Shown here: positions 6,959-12,343 of the stretch, in pieces
How the letters are laid out: every line of letters begins with the position of its first letter
How positions within the stretch are numbered: the stretch's first letter is position 1
Assembly: GCA_013331415.1 (NCBI GenBank)
Contig: DUGL01000145.1
Location: 1-12,343, forward strand
DNA: 12,343 nucleotides
Reading direction: 5' to 3'
DNA from: Methanoregulaceae archaeon
GTDB lineage: Archaea; Halobacteriota; Methanomicrobia; Methanomicrobiales; Methanospirillaceae
Notes under the pieces: generated by a model
What the model was told of the DNA's origin: nothing
Database searches by the model: none
Seen by the model: only the letters and a program-made list of their open reading frames with translations
Program-made: the position numbers and the translations under genes

Positions 6959-7179
6959 GCGGAGAAGCGTACAACACGGGCGCTGTGACCAGGCAGTGAC
7001 TCGTGCCCTCAGGATTTCTCTGGCTTTCGTATATCCGGCATATGCGATTAATTTTTGAATTCAGAAATTATTTTTTGATAAATTTCAATAGTATCGCGAA
7101 TTATAAGATTAAAAATGATATGGGCGCTTTTACATGCATAGAATCGGGAATAAAAAAAGTTAAGTTGGAATACTGCACC
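6959..7179. other. Divergent carA/pdaD intergenic region with AT-rich pdaD leader
   Basis: The part from about 7020 to 7165 is far richer in A and T than the surrounding genes. It holds several TATA-like stretches, including ATTATAAGATTAAAAATG near 7100-7118 and GAATAAAAAAAG at about 7148-7159. The latter would give a nearly leaderless pdaD transcript. An AT-rich dyad, GAAATT (7064-7069) and AATTTC (7081-7086), lies upstream. No riboswitch family is recognised. Confidence 0.5.
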
Positions 7180-7737
7180 ATGGTTATCATGGTTGTACCA
7201 TCAAAAATCTTTTTCACGAAGGGCGCAGGCGTCCACCGGGACCGTCTTGCGTCGTTTGAGCTCGCCCTGCGAAAGGCGGGGATCGAGAAGTACAATCTCG
7301 TCTATGTCTCGAGCATTTTTCCCCCGAACTGCAGATTAGTAACGGTCGATGAAGGATCACGTTTGCTTGAGCCAGGGGATATCACCTACTGCGTCATGGC
7401 AAAAAATGATACAAACGAGCCGAACCGCCTTATTTCTGCGGCAATCGGGCTCGCCCTCCCCAAAGAGGCACAGGAATACGGGTACCTCTCCGAGCACCAT
7501 GCTTACGGCGAAACAGCAGATAAAACCGGAGACTATGCCGAGGACCTTGCCGCAACGATGCTTGCAACCACGCTCGGGATCGAATTTGATATCAACAAGG
7601 CATGGCAGGAGCGTGAGCAGATCTACAAGGCGAGCGGCAAGATCATCAAGACTACGAACATCTGCCAGTCAGCACAGGGTGACAAGAACGGGCTCTGGAC
7701 AACAGTCATAGCTGCTGCGGTATTCATCTCGGATTAA
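7180..7737 (+). CDS. pdaD: Pyruvoyl-dependent arginine decarboxylase
   Basis: A 185-residue proenzyme converting arginine to agmatine and CO2, the entry to polyamine synthesis and the source of agmatine for tRNA agmatidine in archaea. Instead of pyridoxal phosphate it uses a pyruvoyl group made by self-cleavage. The site is the Ser44-Ser45 pair in NLVYVSSIFPPN, matching NLIRISSIMPP of the Methanocaldococcus jannaschii enzyme; cleavage should give a small beta chain ending at Ser44 and an alpha chain starting with pyruvoyl from Ser45. Asn39 and Glu105 (in YLSEHHAYGE) match the catalytic Asn and Glu known for the family. ATG7180 and ATG7189 are both plausible; the latter gives the common MVVPSKIFF start. 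An in-frame GTG at 7003 would add 59 unrelated residues and is rejected. No strong ribosome binding site is seen, so a leaderless message is possible. Transcribed divergently from carA. Confidence 0.93.
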   Translation: MVIMVVPSKIFFTKGAGVHRDRLASFELALRKAGIEKYNLVYVSSIFPPNCRLVTVDEGSRLLEPGDITYCVMAKNDTNEPNRLISAAIGLALPKEAQEYGYLSEHHAYGETADKTGDYAEDLAATMLATTLGIEFDINKAWQEREQIYKASGKIIKTTNICQSAQGDKNGLWTTVIAAAVFISD

Positions 7738-7742
7738 TGGGG

Positions 7743-7757
7743 CTTTTTCACCTTTTT
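7743..7757 (+). terminator. Double T-tract terminator after pdaD
   Basis: Two runs of five T (7744-7748 and 7753-7757) follow the pdaD stop within 20 bases, the usual archaeal termination signal. No strong hairpin precedes them. Confidence 0.6.
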
Positions 7758-7806
7758 CTCTCTGCGCTATCGCCTGTTTGTGGATCCTCCCCTGATTGAC
7801 AGAACC

Positions 7807-7814
7807 AATAAATA
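7807..7814 (+). promoter_or_regulatory. Box A promoter of the lipoprotein gene; likely leaderless
   Basis: AATAAATA is centred about 27 bases before the ATG at 7838, so transcription should begin at or within a base or two of the start codon. No ribosome binding site is present, in keeping with a leaderless message. This supports ATG7838 over the in-frame TTG at 7796, which lies upstream of the box. Confidence 0.55.
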
Positions 7815-7837
7815 GACAGGAACACCATCCTCCAGTA

Positions 7838-8536
7838 ATGACGGGAACATGGATCCGTGTCGCCGGGGTCCTCCTCCTCCTGGTGATGATATCCCTCTCG
7901 GGGTGCGTTGAAGTGCCGAAAGGAAGTACCGATGCCACCGGGCAGGCAGGGAACAGCGGTGATACAAGGGGCGGAACGGGGCCTGGTGCCACCGCGACCC
8001 AGGCTCCGGTTACCGGGTTCCTTACCCCCGCCACCCCATTCCCCGCAGAAACGACCCCTTTCCAGACTATGTCGTGGACACGCTTCCCCGACGAGTCCCC
8101 GGTCCATGTTGAGTATGTTGCTCTCTACTATACGGTAGTCGCGTTCCGGAATACCCGGACTGCATACAGCTACAACCTTGTCTATGCGCCACTTGTGATC
8201 GATATCTGCATCAAACCGAACATGACCACCCGGACCATCTGGTATGAGGACCGGTTGGGGAAAACGACGGAACGCACCGAGACCATCACCACGATAAGCC
8301 CAAACGCCTGGTTCGAGGTGACTGTTCGTGACAGTTCAAGCGGGAATATCGTTGCGAAGGAAGGGTTTGCCCGGCTCTACAGCGTGGATACCGCAAAATC
8401 CCTGGTTATCAGGAGTCCGGGGAACTACCTGATCGAGTTTACCGGGAATGATATCACGGCCGAGATCCAGATCCGGGTCCAACGGGCAGAGAACCAGACG
8501 GGCGCTTCACTCCGGACGCTCTCCTGCAGGCCCTGA
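7838..8536 (+). CDS. Secreted lipoprotein of unknown function
   Basis: A 232-residue predicted membrane-anchored lipoprotein. Residues 1-22 form a signal peptide: a short start with one Arg (MTGTWIRVAG), the hydrophobic stretch VLLLLVMISL, then the lipobox LSGC with Cys23 as probable lipid-attachment site. A linker rich in Gly, Thr, Ala and Pro (about 24-75) resembles cell-surface spacers in methanogens. The remainder (about 76-232) has regularly alternating hydrophobic and Thr/Ser residues suggesting beta strands, including VEYVALYYTVVAFRNTRTAYSYNLVYAPLVIDI and a closing SPGNYLIEFTGNDITAEIQIRVQ, the style of an immunoglobulin-like fold. No catalytic motif or known family is recognised. The start is chosen from the promoter position and because the signal peptide then begins properly. 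Its last 30 bases overlap the 3' end of mobA on the other strand. Confidence 0.75.
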   Translation: MTGTWIRVAGVLLLLVMISLSGCVEVPKGSTDATGQAGNSGDTRGGTGPGATATQAPVTGFLTPATPFPAETTPFQTMSWTRFPDESPVHVEYVALYYTVVAFRNTRTAYSYNLVYAPLVIDICIKPNMTTRTIWYEDRLGKTTERTETITTISPNAWFEVTVRDSSSGNIVAKEGFARLYSVDTAKSLVIRSPGNYLIEFTGNDITAEIQIRVQRAENQTGASLRTLSCRP

Positions 8537-9142
8537 TTCAGGGTGATCAGCTGGAAGGAGATCCCCCATATCCTCGAGCTTGTTGATATTGACAAAACTG
8601 ATCAGGCCCGGGTCAAGGGATCGGAACTGGTCCACCGGAACATAGGTGGCATCGAGATTCTTCACCATTTCACGGAGGGAGAGCGAGATGTGATCGTCGA
8701 GATATGCCAGGAGGGGCTCGCGCCGGTACACCGCATGGAGCGGCTCAAGCATATCCTCACTCCACGAGGGGATTGCAGCATCGTACGCACCCAGTGCATC
8801 AAACAGGGCTGCAACAATCCGGGTGCTGACGCAGGGCATATCACAGGCGCAGACGAAGAGCAGGTCGCCCCTGCTGGCATGGACTCCGGCGTGAAGTCCG
8901 CCAATCGGGCCGATACCCCTCCTGATGTCATGGACACACCGCACCCCGTCAATACAGGCAAACCGCTCGCAGTGCTCCTCATCCTTTGCTACGAGGATAA
9001 TCTCGTCTACAACCGGTTCCAGGGAACTGATGAGGCGCTCGATGAAGGTCTTTCCCTGGAAGACGAAGAAGTACTTCTCCATACCGTTCACCCGGCGTCC
9101 CTCCCCGCCGACCAGTACGATTGCAGACCTCATAGCCCCCAT
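8507..9142 (-). CDS. mobA: Molybdenum cofactor guanylyltransferase (MobA-like)
   Basis: A 211-residue nucleotidyltransferase expected to attach GMP from GTP to molybdopterin, giving the guanine dinucleotide cofactor used by formylmethanofuran and formate dehydrogenases. The GT-A-type fold shows IVLVGGEGRRVNGMEKYFF (residues 8-26), with the Gly-rich loop, Arg and Lys23 that bind the nucleotide; GPIGGLHAG (78-86); and the metal-binding CDMP (100-103, Asp101). FVNIN near the C-terminus is also usual for MobA. The first loop is VGGEGRR where LAGG-x-SSRMG is commoner, so assignment among related nucleotidyltransferases is likely, not certain. The start at 9142 has a purine-rich AGGAGAGGGAG directly upstream; ATG9133 is an alternative. 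A 256-bp spacer separates it from the upstream alkyltransferase gene and no clear TATA box is seen, so it may share that transcript. Confidence 0.85.
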   Translation of the reverse strand: MGAMRSAIVLVGGEGRRVNGMEKYFFVFQGKTFIERLISSLEPVVDEIILVAKDEEHCERFACIDGVRCVHDIRRGIGPIGGLHAGVHASRGDLLFVCACDMPCVSTRIVAALFDALGAYDAAIPSWSEDMLEPLHAVYRREPLLAYLDDHISLSLREMVKNLDATYVPVDQFRSLDPGLISFVNINKLEDMGDLLPADHPESGPAGERPE

Positions 9143-9398
9143 TCTCCCTCTCCTCTCACCGGATGTCCCTCCCCTGGTCGTGCCTGAACCCCCATGGCCG
9201 GGTCACGCTGCTGCCCCGGGGTTCATGCTGACCCCTGCCACATCCCGGGCCGCTCCCCGGGATCAGGGTGGCCCCTGGTATGATTCCTGCAGGCCGCAAA
9301 GCGTTCATAGGGTCGTTTGTTCAATCCCTGTACCACAGCCCGATGCAGCCACTCACGTGTGGCGGTAAAACGTCTGGTAATCCGTCCTCTTATCAGGG
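9143..9398. other. Hairpin-rich spacer between the alkyltransferase gene and mobA
   Basis: This 256-bp GC-rich spacer has no credible gene and no clear box A. It contains a row of dyads: GGGTCA/TGACCC (9200-9205 and 9229-9234), ATCCCGGG/CCCGGGAT (9242-9249 and 9256-9263), CAGGG/CCCTG (9264-9268 and 9273-9277), the palindrome CCTGCAGG (about 9286-9293), and GCCAC/GTGGC (9348-9352 and 9359-9363). It may shape a shared alkyltransferase-mobA transcript or encode a small structured RNA. Confidence 0.5.
9242..9263. repeat. Perfect 8-bp inverted repeat
   Basis: ATCCCGGG and CCCGGGAT flank a 6-base spacer, a stem of six G-C and two A-T pairs. The next stem (9264-9277) abuts it with no gap, so the two could stack coaxially in RNA. 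No T-tract follows on either strand, arguing against a simple terminator. Confidence 0.65.
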
Positions 9399-9854
9399 TT
9401 AGGAGGTTTGTCTACTTCGTCTTTTTCCCTTGCGTTCCATGGTGAGCAGGTCCTCCTTTATCGCGGGGTCCGGGGTGAACCCCCCGATCCCCGATTGCGA
9501 GACAACCCGATGGCAGGGTACCACGAGGGGGACCATGTTCCTCCGCATCGCCTGGCCGACCACCCGCGGGCTTGTCCCCGCCCGCCTGGCAATATCCCCA
9601 TAGGTCACGGTCTCTCCGTAGGGGATGCGCCGGACTTCTTCGTAGATCCTGGCATATATCTCGCCGGGAGGCAGGGCCCCTGGTTCATGTACTGAGAGGT
9701 CTACCACCTTCCCGGCAAGGTACCGGGCGATCGTGACCGGGACCGGACCCTCGAGCAGTAATCGTGAGAACCGCACCTGGTAGATCACGTTGCCCGCCCA
9801 CCAGACATGGACATACCAGAGCCCGAAACGGGCCGACCCGGTATTCATTTCCAT
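9399..9854 (-). CDS. ogt: Methylated-DNA--[protein]-cysteine S-methyltransferase (O6-alkylguanine repair)
   Basis: A 151-residue suicide repair protein that moves an alkyl group from O6 of guanine to its own cysteine. The C-terminal DNA-binding domain is clear: IPYGETVTYGDIARRAG (77-93) with the helix-turn-helix, PRVVGQAMRRN (96-106) with the residues that flip and bind the base, and the active site PCHRVV (113-118) with acceptor Cys114, then GGFTPDPAIKEDLLTMER. The N-terminal domain is short (about 1-65) and poorly conserved, as is common. The start ATG lies inside the end of the helicase gene: the frames overlap by 10 bp, and a second in-frame ATG at 9848-9846 overlaps the helicase TGA as ATGA. 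GGTGA lies four bases before the first ATG. Co-transcription and translational coupling with the helicase are likely. The basic tail KGKRRSRQTS is unremarkable. Confidence 0.93.
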   Translation of the reverse strand: MEMNTGSARFGLWYVHVWWAGNVIYQVRFSRLLLEGPVPVTIARYLAGKVVDLSVHEPGALPPGEIYARIYEEVRRIPYGETVTYGDIARRAGTSPRVVGQAMRRNMVPLVVPCHRVVSQSGIGGFTPDPAIKEDLLTMERKGKRRSRQTS

Positions 9855-11854
9855 CGTTTCACCGCCCCGGAAAAGGATTCAGCGTTACATTCCACGAGCT
9901 CCCCGCGTATCCAGGGCGGAAGGCCGGTCTTTACCCTCGGCTCGAGGAACCGTCGGTCCCCGAGCACGAGGACGCCCCGCTCTTCCGGGGTGCGAAGCAC
10001 CCTCCCGATGGCCTGCTGGGCCCGGTTCAGGGCAGGGAGGGTGTAGCTGATAAACTCGCCTTCCGCCCCGAATCGCTGCCGGTAGTAGTCGATGGTCATC
10101 TGCCTGACCCGGTTGTAGGGTGCGAGCGGGAGACCGATCACCATCGCCCCGGAGAGGAGCTCGCCCCGGTAATCGAGGCCTTCGCTCCACTTGCCGCCAG
10201 CGACGGCAAAGAGGATCCCGGATTTTCCCTGGGCCGGGAGAGAAAGGAAGGTGCGCAGTGCCTCCCCGGCATCCCGTGCGTCTTTCGGCTCTATGATAAG
10301 GTTCCTCCGTGCAAGGGGGTGGGCAAGCATCTGCGCGTACGTATCCAGGATCTGGTAGGACGGAAAATAGACGGCAACATTCCCTTTCAGCTGGGAGAAC
10401 GTCGTTATGTAGCGGGCAGTGCGGTCCCGGTTCTCACGGTTCTCCCGCATGGAGAACGCGGTCGTGATGTCCCCGGCGGCGAGAACCAGTCGGTTTTTTT
10501 TCGGGAACATGTTCGGGAGCGAGCAGGTCACGGCAGGAAGATCGCCAAAATAGTACTTCCGGTAACTCTCCAACGGTGAGAGCGTGCCCGAGATAAGGAC
10601 GGTGCAGTGATGTGCCGTGACCAGGTCCCGCAATCGTTCCGACGGGTCGATGTTCCGGACCTCCAGTACAATATCTGTATCGTCTTTCCGGTACAGGGTC
10701 AGGTAGGCCGGGTCGGTGGACGAGCAGGATATCCGGAAGAGAAACTCGTTCAGGGTCTCGGTAGCGCTCGTCGCATACTCCCCGGCCATCATGTTCTTCT
10801 CCCTGATGTGCTCGCTGATCTGCATAAGGTCTTCGACAACGCCGGACATATCTGCGTAGAGCGATCCCCGTACCACCATCCGGTCAAAGATGGCCGGGTC
10901 AAACCAGTCTTCGGTCTCGCACGAGTTCCGGAGCCCCTGCATGAACGACCCGATATTTTGGATGATCTGGACGATTGCCGCGGCACTCTTGAGGTGACGG
11001 CGAATGCCGGACAGCTCCCGTTCTGCCTGGACGAGCACCGCTTCACCGATCCGGACGTCCATGATCCCGGTCATCACCTCCCCGCAGTTGTGCGCCTCGT
11101 CGATCAGCAGCATGGCGTCCCCCGGCTCGACCCCGAGGGAACCGTAGAGCTGGTCGCGGATATCCTCGTTGAAGAGGTGGTGGTAGTTGACAATCACGAC
11201 GTCAGAGCGCTGGGCGGCGAGCAGGAGCATCTCGTAGGGGCAGGTCTCTGCCCCGATATCCCTGAGCTCGTCAGCCCGTGCCAGTTCCCGGGAGACCCGC
11301 TCGGCCTTTGCCTTCAGTGCCTGGGACGGGATCATCCGGAGACCTGAGCCTTCGGCGGACACAAAGACCCTGCTCCTGATGTAGTAGGGGCAGAGCACCG
11401 GGTGTTCGGGATCCAGTTTCCGGATCTGCTGCGTGATCAGGGGGTCCTTTGCCGGGACGAGCGATCCCTGCTCAGCCCGTTCGCGCATCAGGTTCGTAGA
11501 GATCGCCTTGACCCCTTCACATCGGCGGTACACATCCCCCGCACCCGGGAGAAGGCAGAGGCTCCGTTTCCCGATCAGGTAGGAGTAGGAGATCTGGCGT
11601 TTCCTCTTCCGGATCAGTTCAAGTTCCCTGATGAACGTGTTCAGCTGGCTGATGGTCCGGACCGCAACAAAGATCCTCCTCCCTGACCGTTCGGAGAGGA
11701 GTGCGGCGATCACGCTCGATTTCCCGCTCCCGGTGGGTGCATCGATCATCGCGATTCCCCCCTCACGTGCGCACTGCGCCACCCGTGCAAGCATCTCCCG
11801 CTGGTGGGGGCGGTACGATGCATACGGGAAATACTCGTCCAGCTTCTCCATCAT
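9845..11854 (-). CDS. XPD/Rad3-family ATP-dependent DNA helicase with Fe-S cluster
   Basis: A 669-residue superfamily 2 helicase of the XPD/DinG group, expected to unwind DNA 5'-to-3' during repair or replication-linked processing. Motif I is DAPTGSGKSS (38-47), motif II is DEAH (252-255), and motif VI is QQAIGRVLRTPEERG (613-627). Between motifs I and II lie four cysteines, Cys100, Cys112, Cys155 (LCPYY) and Cys205 (TCPYE), the last followed by VVIVNYHHLFN. This is the arrangement that holds the 4Fe-4S cluster in XPD. The intervening Arch-like region follows motif II. The protein starts MMEK; either Met could be used. A box A-like AATAAAAAAC about 25 bases upstream with no ribosome binding site suggests a leaderless message. 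The gene is divergent from purB (53 bp apart) and overlaps the alkyltransferase gene. A specific name (XPD versus DinG-like) cannot be settled from sequence alone. Confidence 0.92.
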   Translation of the reverse strand: MMEKLDEYFPYASYRPHQREMLARVAQCAREGGIAMIDAPTGSGKSSVIAALLSERSGRRIFVAVRTISQLNTFIRELELIRKRKRQISYSYLIGKRSLCLLPGAGDVYRRCEGVKAISTNLMRERAEQGSLVPAKDPLITQQIRKLDPEHPVLCPYYIRSRVFVSAEGSGLRMIPSQALKAKAERVSRELARADELRDIGAETCPYEMLLLAAQRSDVVIVNYHHLFNEDIRDQLYGSLGVEPGDAMLLIDEAHNCGEVMTGIMDVRIGEAVLVQAERELSGIRRHLKSAAAIVQIIQNIGSFMQGLRNSCETEDWFDPAIFDRMVVRGSLYADMSGVVEDLMQISEHIREKNMMAGEYATSATETLNEFLFRISCSSTDPAYLTLYRKDDTDIVLEVRNIDPSERLRDLVTAHHCTVLISGTLSPLESYRKYYFGDLPAVTCSLPNMFPKKNRLVLAAGDITTAFSMRENRENRDRTARYITTFSQLKGNVAVYFPSYQILDTYAQMLAHPLARRNLIIEPKDARDAGEALRTFLSLPAQGKSGILFAVAGGKWSEGLDYRGELLSGAMVIGLPLAPYNRVRQMTIDYYRQRFGAEGEFISYTLPALNRAQQAIGRVLRTPEERGVLVLGDRRFLEPRVKTGLPPWIRGELVECNAESFSGAVKRWK

Positions 11855-11907
11855 CTAGTAATTGGTCCGGACTGTTTTTTATTCTTCCAGAGGAGAGATC
11901 ACTCTAC
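11855..11907. promoter_or_regulatory. Divergent helicase/purB promoter region
   Basis: Only 53 bp separate the two start codons. On the helicase strand AATAAAAAAC (11883-11874) is a good box A that would start transcription at the ATG. The perfect palindrome GTCCGGAC (11865-11872) lies between that box and the helicase ATG. For purB, AGAGGAGAG (about 11890-11898) is a purine-rich ribosome binding site about ten bases before the ATG; its TATA box is not obvious and may overlap the same A/T tract. The two genes may compete for polymerase. Confidence 0.45.
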
Positions 11908-12343
11908 ATGGCAATCCATCCCATTGACTTCCGCTATGGCACCCCGGAGATGCGGGCAGTCTTCTCCGAGGAGAACCGGTTTCTCTCCATCGTGCAGGCC
12001 GAGATCGCGCTCGCGAGGGCCGGTGCGGATTTTGACCTCATCCCGCCGGTTGCCGCCAGCCAGATAAAAGAGAATGCCCTGGCAGCCTCTCTTGCCCGCG
12101 CGAAAGAGATAGAGGAAGAGATCAACCATGACATGATGGCGATCGTGCGAGCAATTTCAGAGGTGTGCGGTGATGCAGGGGGCTATGTCCACTACGGCGC
12201 GACCTCAAACGATATCCTCGATACGGCAACCGGTCTCCAGCTGAAAGAAGCCCTTGGGATCCTGGATGCGAAGCTGCATTGCCTCCTCGCCGTCCTGGTA
12301 TGCCGGAGCCGCGAGACACGGCACCTGGTCTGTGCAGCCCGGA
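11908..12343 (+). CDS. purB: Adenylosuccinate lyase, 5' part (runs off the window)
   Basis: The first 145 residues of an enzyme that splits fumarate from SAICAR and from adenylosuccinate in purine synthesis; the frame is open to the end of the window. It belongs to the fumarase/aspartase superfamily. The start MAIHPIDFRYGTPEMRAVFSEENR is typical of adenylosuccinate lyase, the EINHDMMAIVRA segment (71-82) corresponds to the usual E-x-x-x-HD-V/M-A region, and VHYGATSNDILDT (94-106) is the substrate-binding signature containing the conserved His and Thr-Ser. The closing ETRHLVCAAR leads into what should be the THGQ motif just past the edge. About two thirds of the protein (usually about 430-450 residues) lies outside, so an intact C-terminus cannot be confirmed. 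Not obviously linked to the neighbouring arginine genes. Confidence 0.95.
   Translation, partial: MAIHPIDFRYGTPEMRAVFSEENRFLSIVQAEIALARAGADFDLIPPVAASQIKENALAASLARAKEIEEEINHDMMAIVRAISEVCGDAGGYVHYGATSNDILDTATGLQLKEALGILDAKLHCLLAVLVCRSRETRHLVCAAR

Noticed and set aside
7003..7179. 59-residue N-terminal extension of PdaD from GTG7003
   Set aside because: It is an accident of an AT-rich leader lacking stop codons in this frame; family members start around MVVPSK.
9311..9335. TTCAATC resembling a tRNA T-loop in the ogt-mobA spacer
   Set aside because: The neighbouring bases do not pair as a T-stem and no cloverleaf can be drawn.
9764..10579. 271-codon open frame on the + strand opposite the helicase and alkyltransferase genes
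   Set aside because: Antisense to well-supported genes; composition rich in Arg, Pro and Gly with no domain.

Overview
The window looks like chromosome from a methanogenic euryarchaeon, most likely order Methanomicrobiales (Methanoregula/Methanosphaerula-like; inferred from protein style, not proven). Evidence: an archaeal HMf-type histone, a pyruvoyl-dependent arginine decarboxylase, an Fe-S XPD/Rad3-type helicase, archaeal box A promoters, GAGGT/GGTGA-type ribosome binding sites, and several starts that look leaderless. Coding DNA is moderately GC-rich; promoters are AT-rich. I see no rRNA, tRNA, CRISPR array, insertion sequence, phage gene or defence island.

Layout. (1) 103-507 (+): small FMN-binding protein of the pyridoxamine-phosphate-oxidase-like family. 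(2) 508-1032: 525-bp convergent gap with no credible gene but several strong hairpins. (3) 1033-6919 (-): carA, carB, argG and a histone gene, in transcription order. carA and carB are one base apart; argG and the histone gene each have an apparent promoter of their own. (4) 6920-7179: divergent control region between carA and pdaD, with overlapping inverted repeats at the carA promoter and a very AT-rich pdaD leader. (5) 7180-7737 (+): pdaD. (6) 7838-8536 (+): lipoprotein of unknown function, overlapping tail-to-tail with mobA. (7) 8507-9142 (-): mobA, molybdenum cofactor guanylyltransferase. (8) 9143-9398: hairpin-rich spacer. (9) 9399-11854 (-): XPD-like helicase and an O6-alkylguanine-DNA alkyltransferase with overlapping reading frames. 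(10) 11908 to the window end (+): 5' part of purB, divergent from the helicase gene.

How the genes relate. CarAB makes carbamoyl phosphate for arginine and pyrimidines, ArgG makes argininosuccinate, and PdaD, transcribed divergently from carA, turns arginine into agmatine. Arginine supply and consumption therefore share one intergenic region. MobA finishes the molybdopterin dinucleotide cofactor used by formylmethanofuran and formate dehydrogenases. The helicase/alkyltransferase pair looks like a small DNA-repair operon. The genes are mostly housekeeping; the noteworthy signals are regulatory or structural: the dyads at carA, a shared CCTATTGG core in two promoters, and two structured non-coding gaps.
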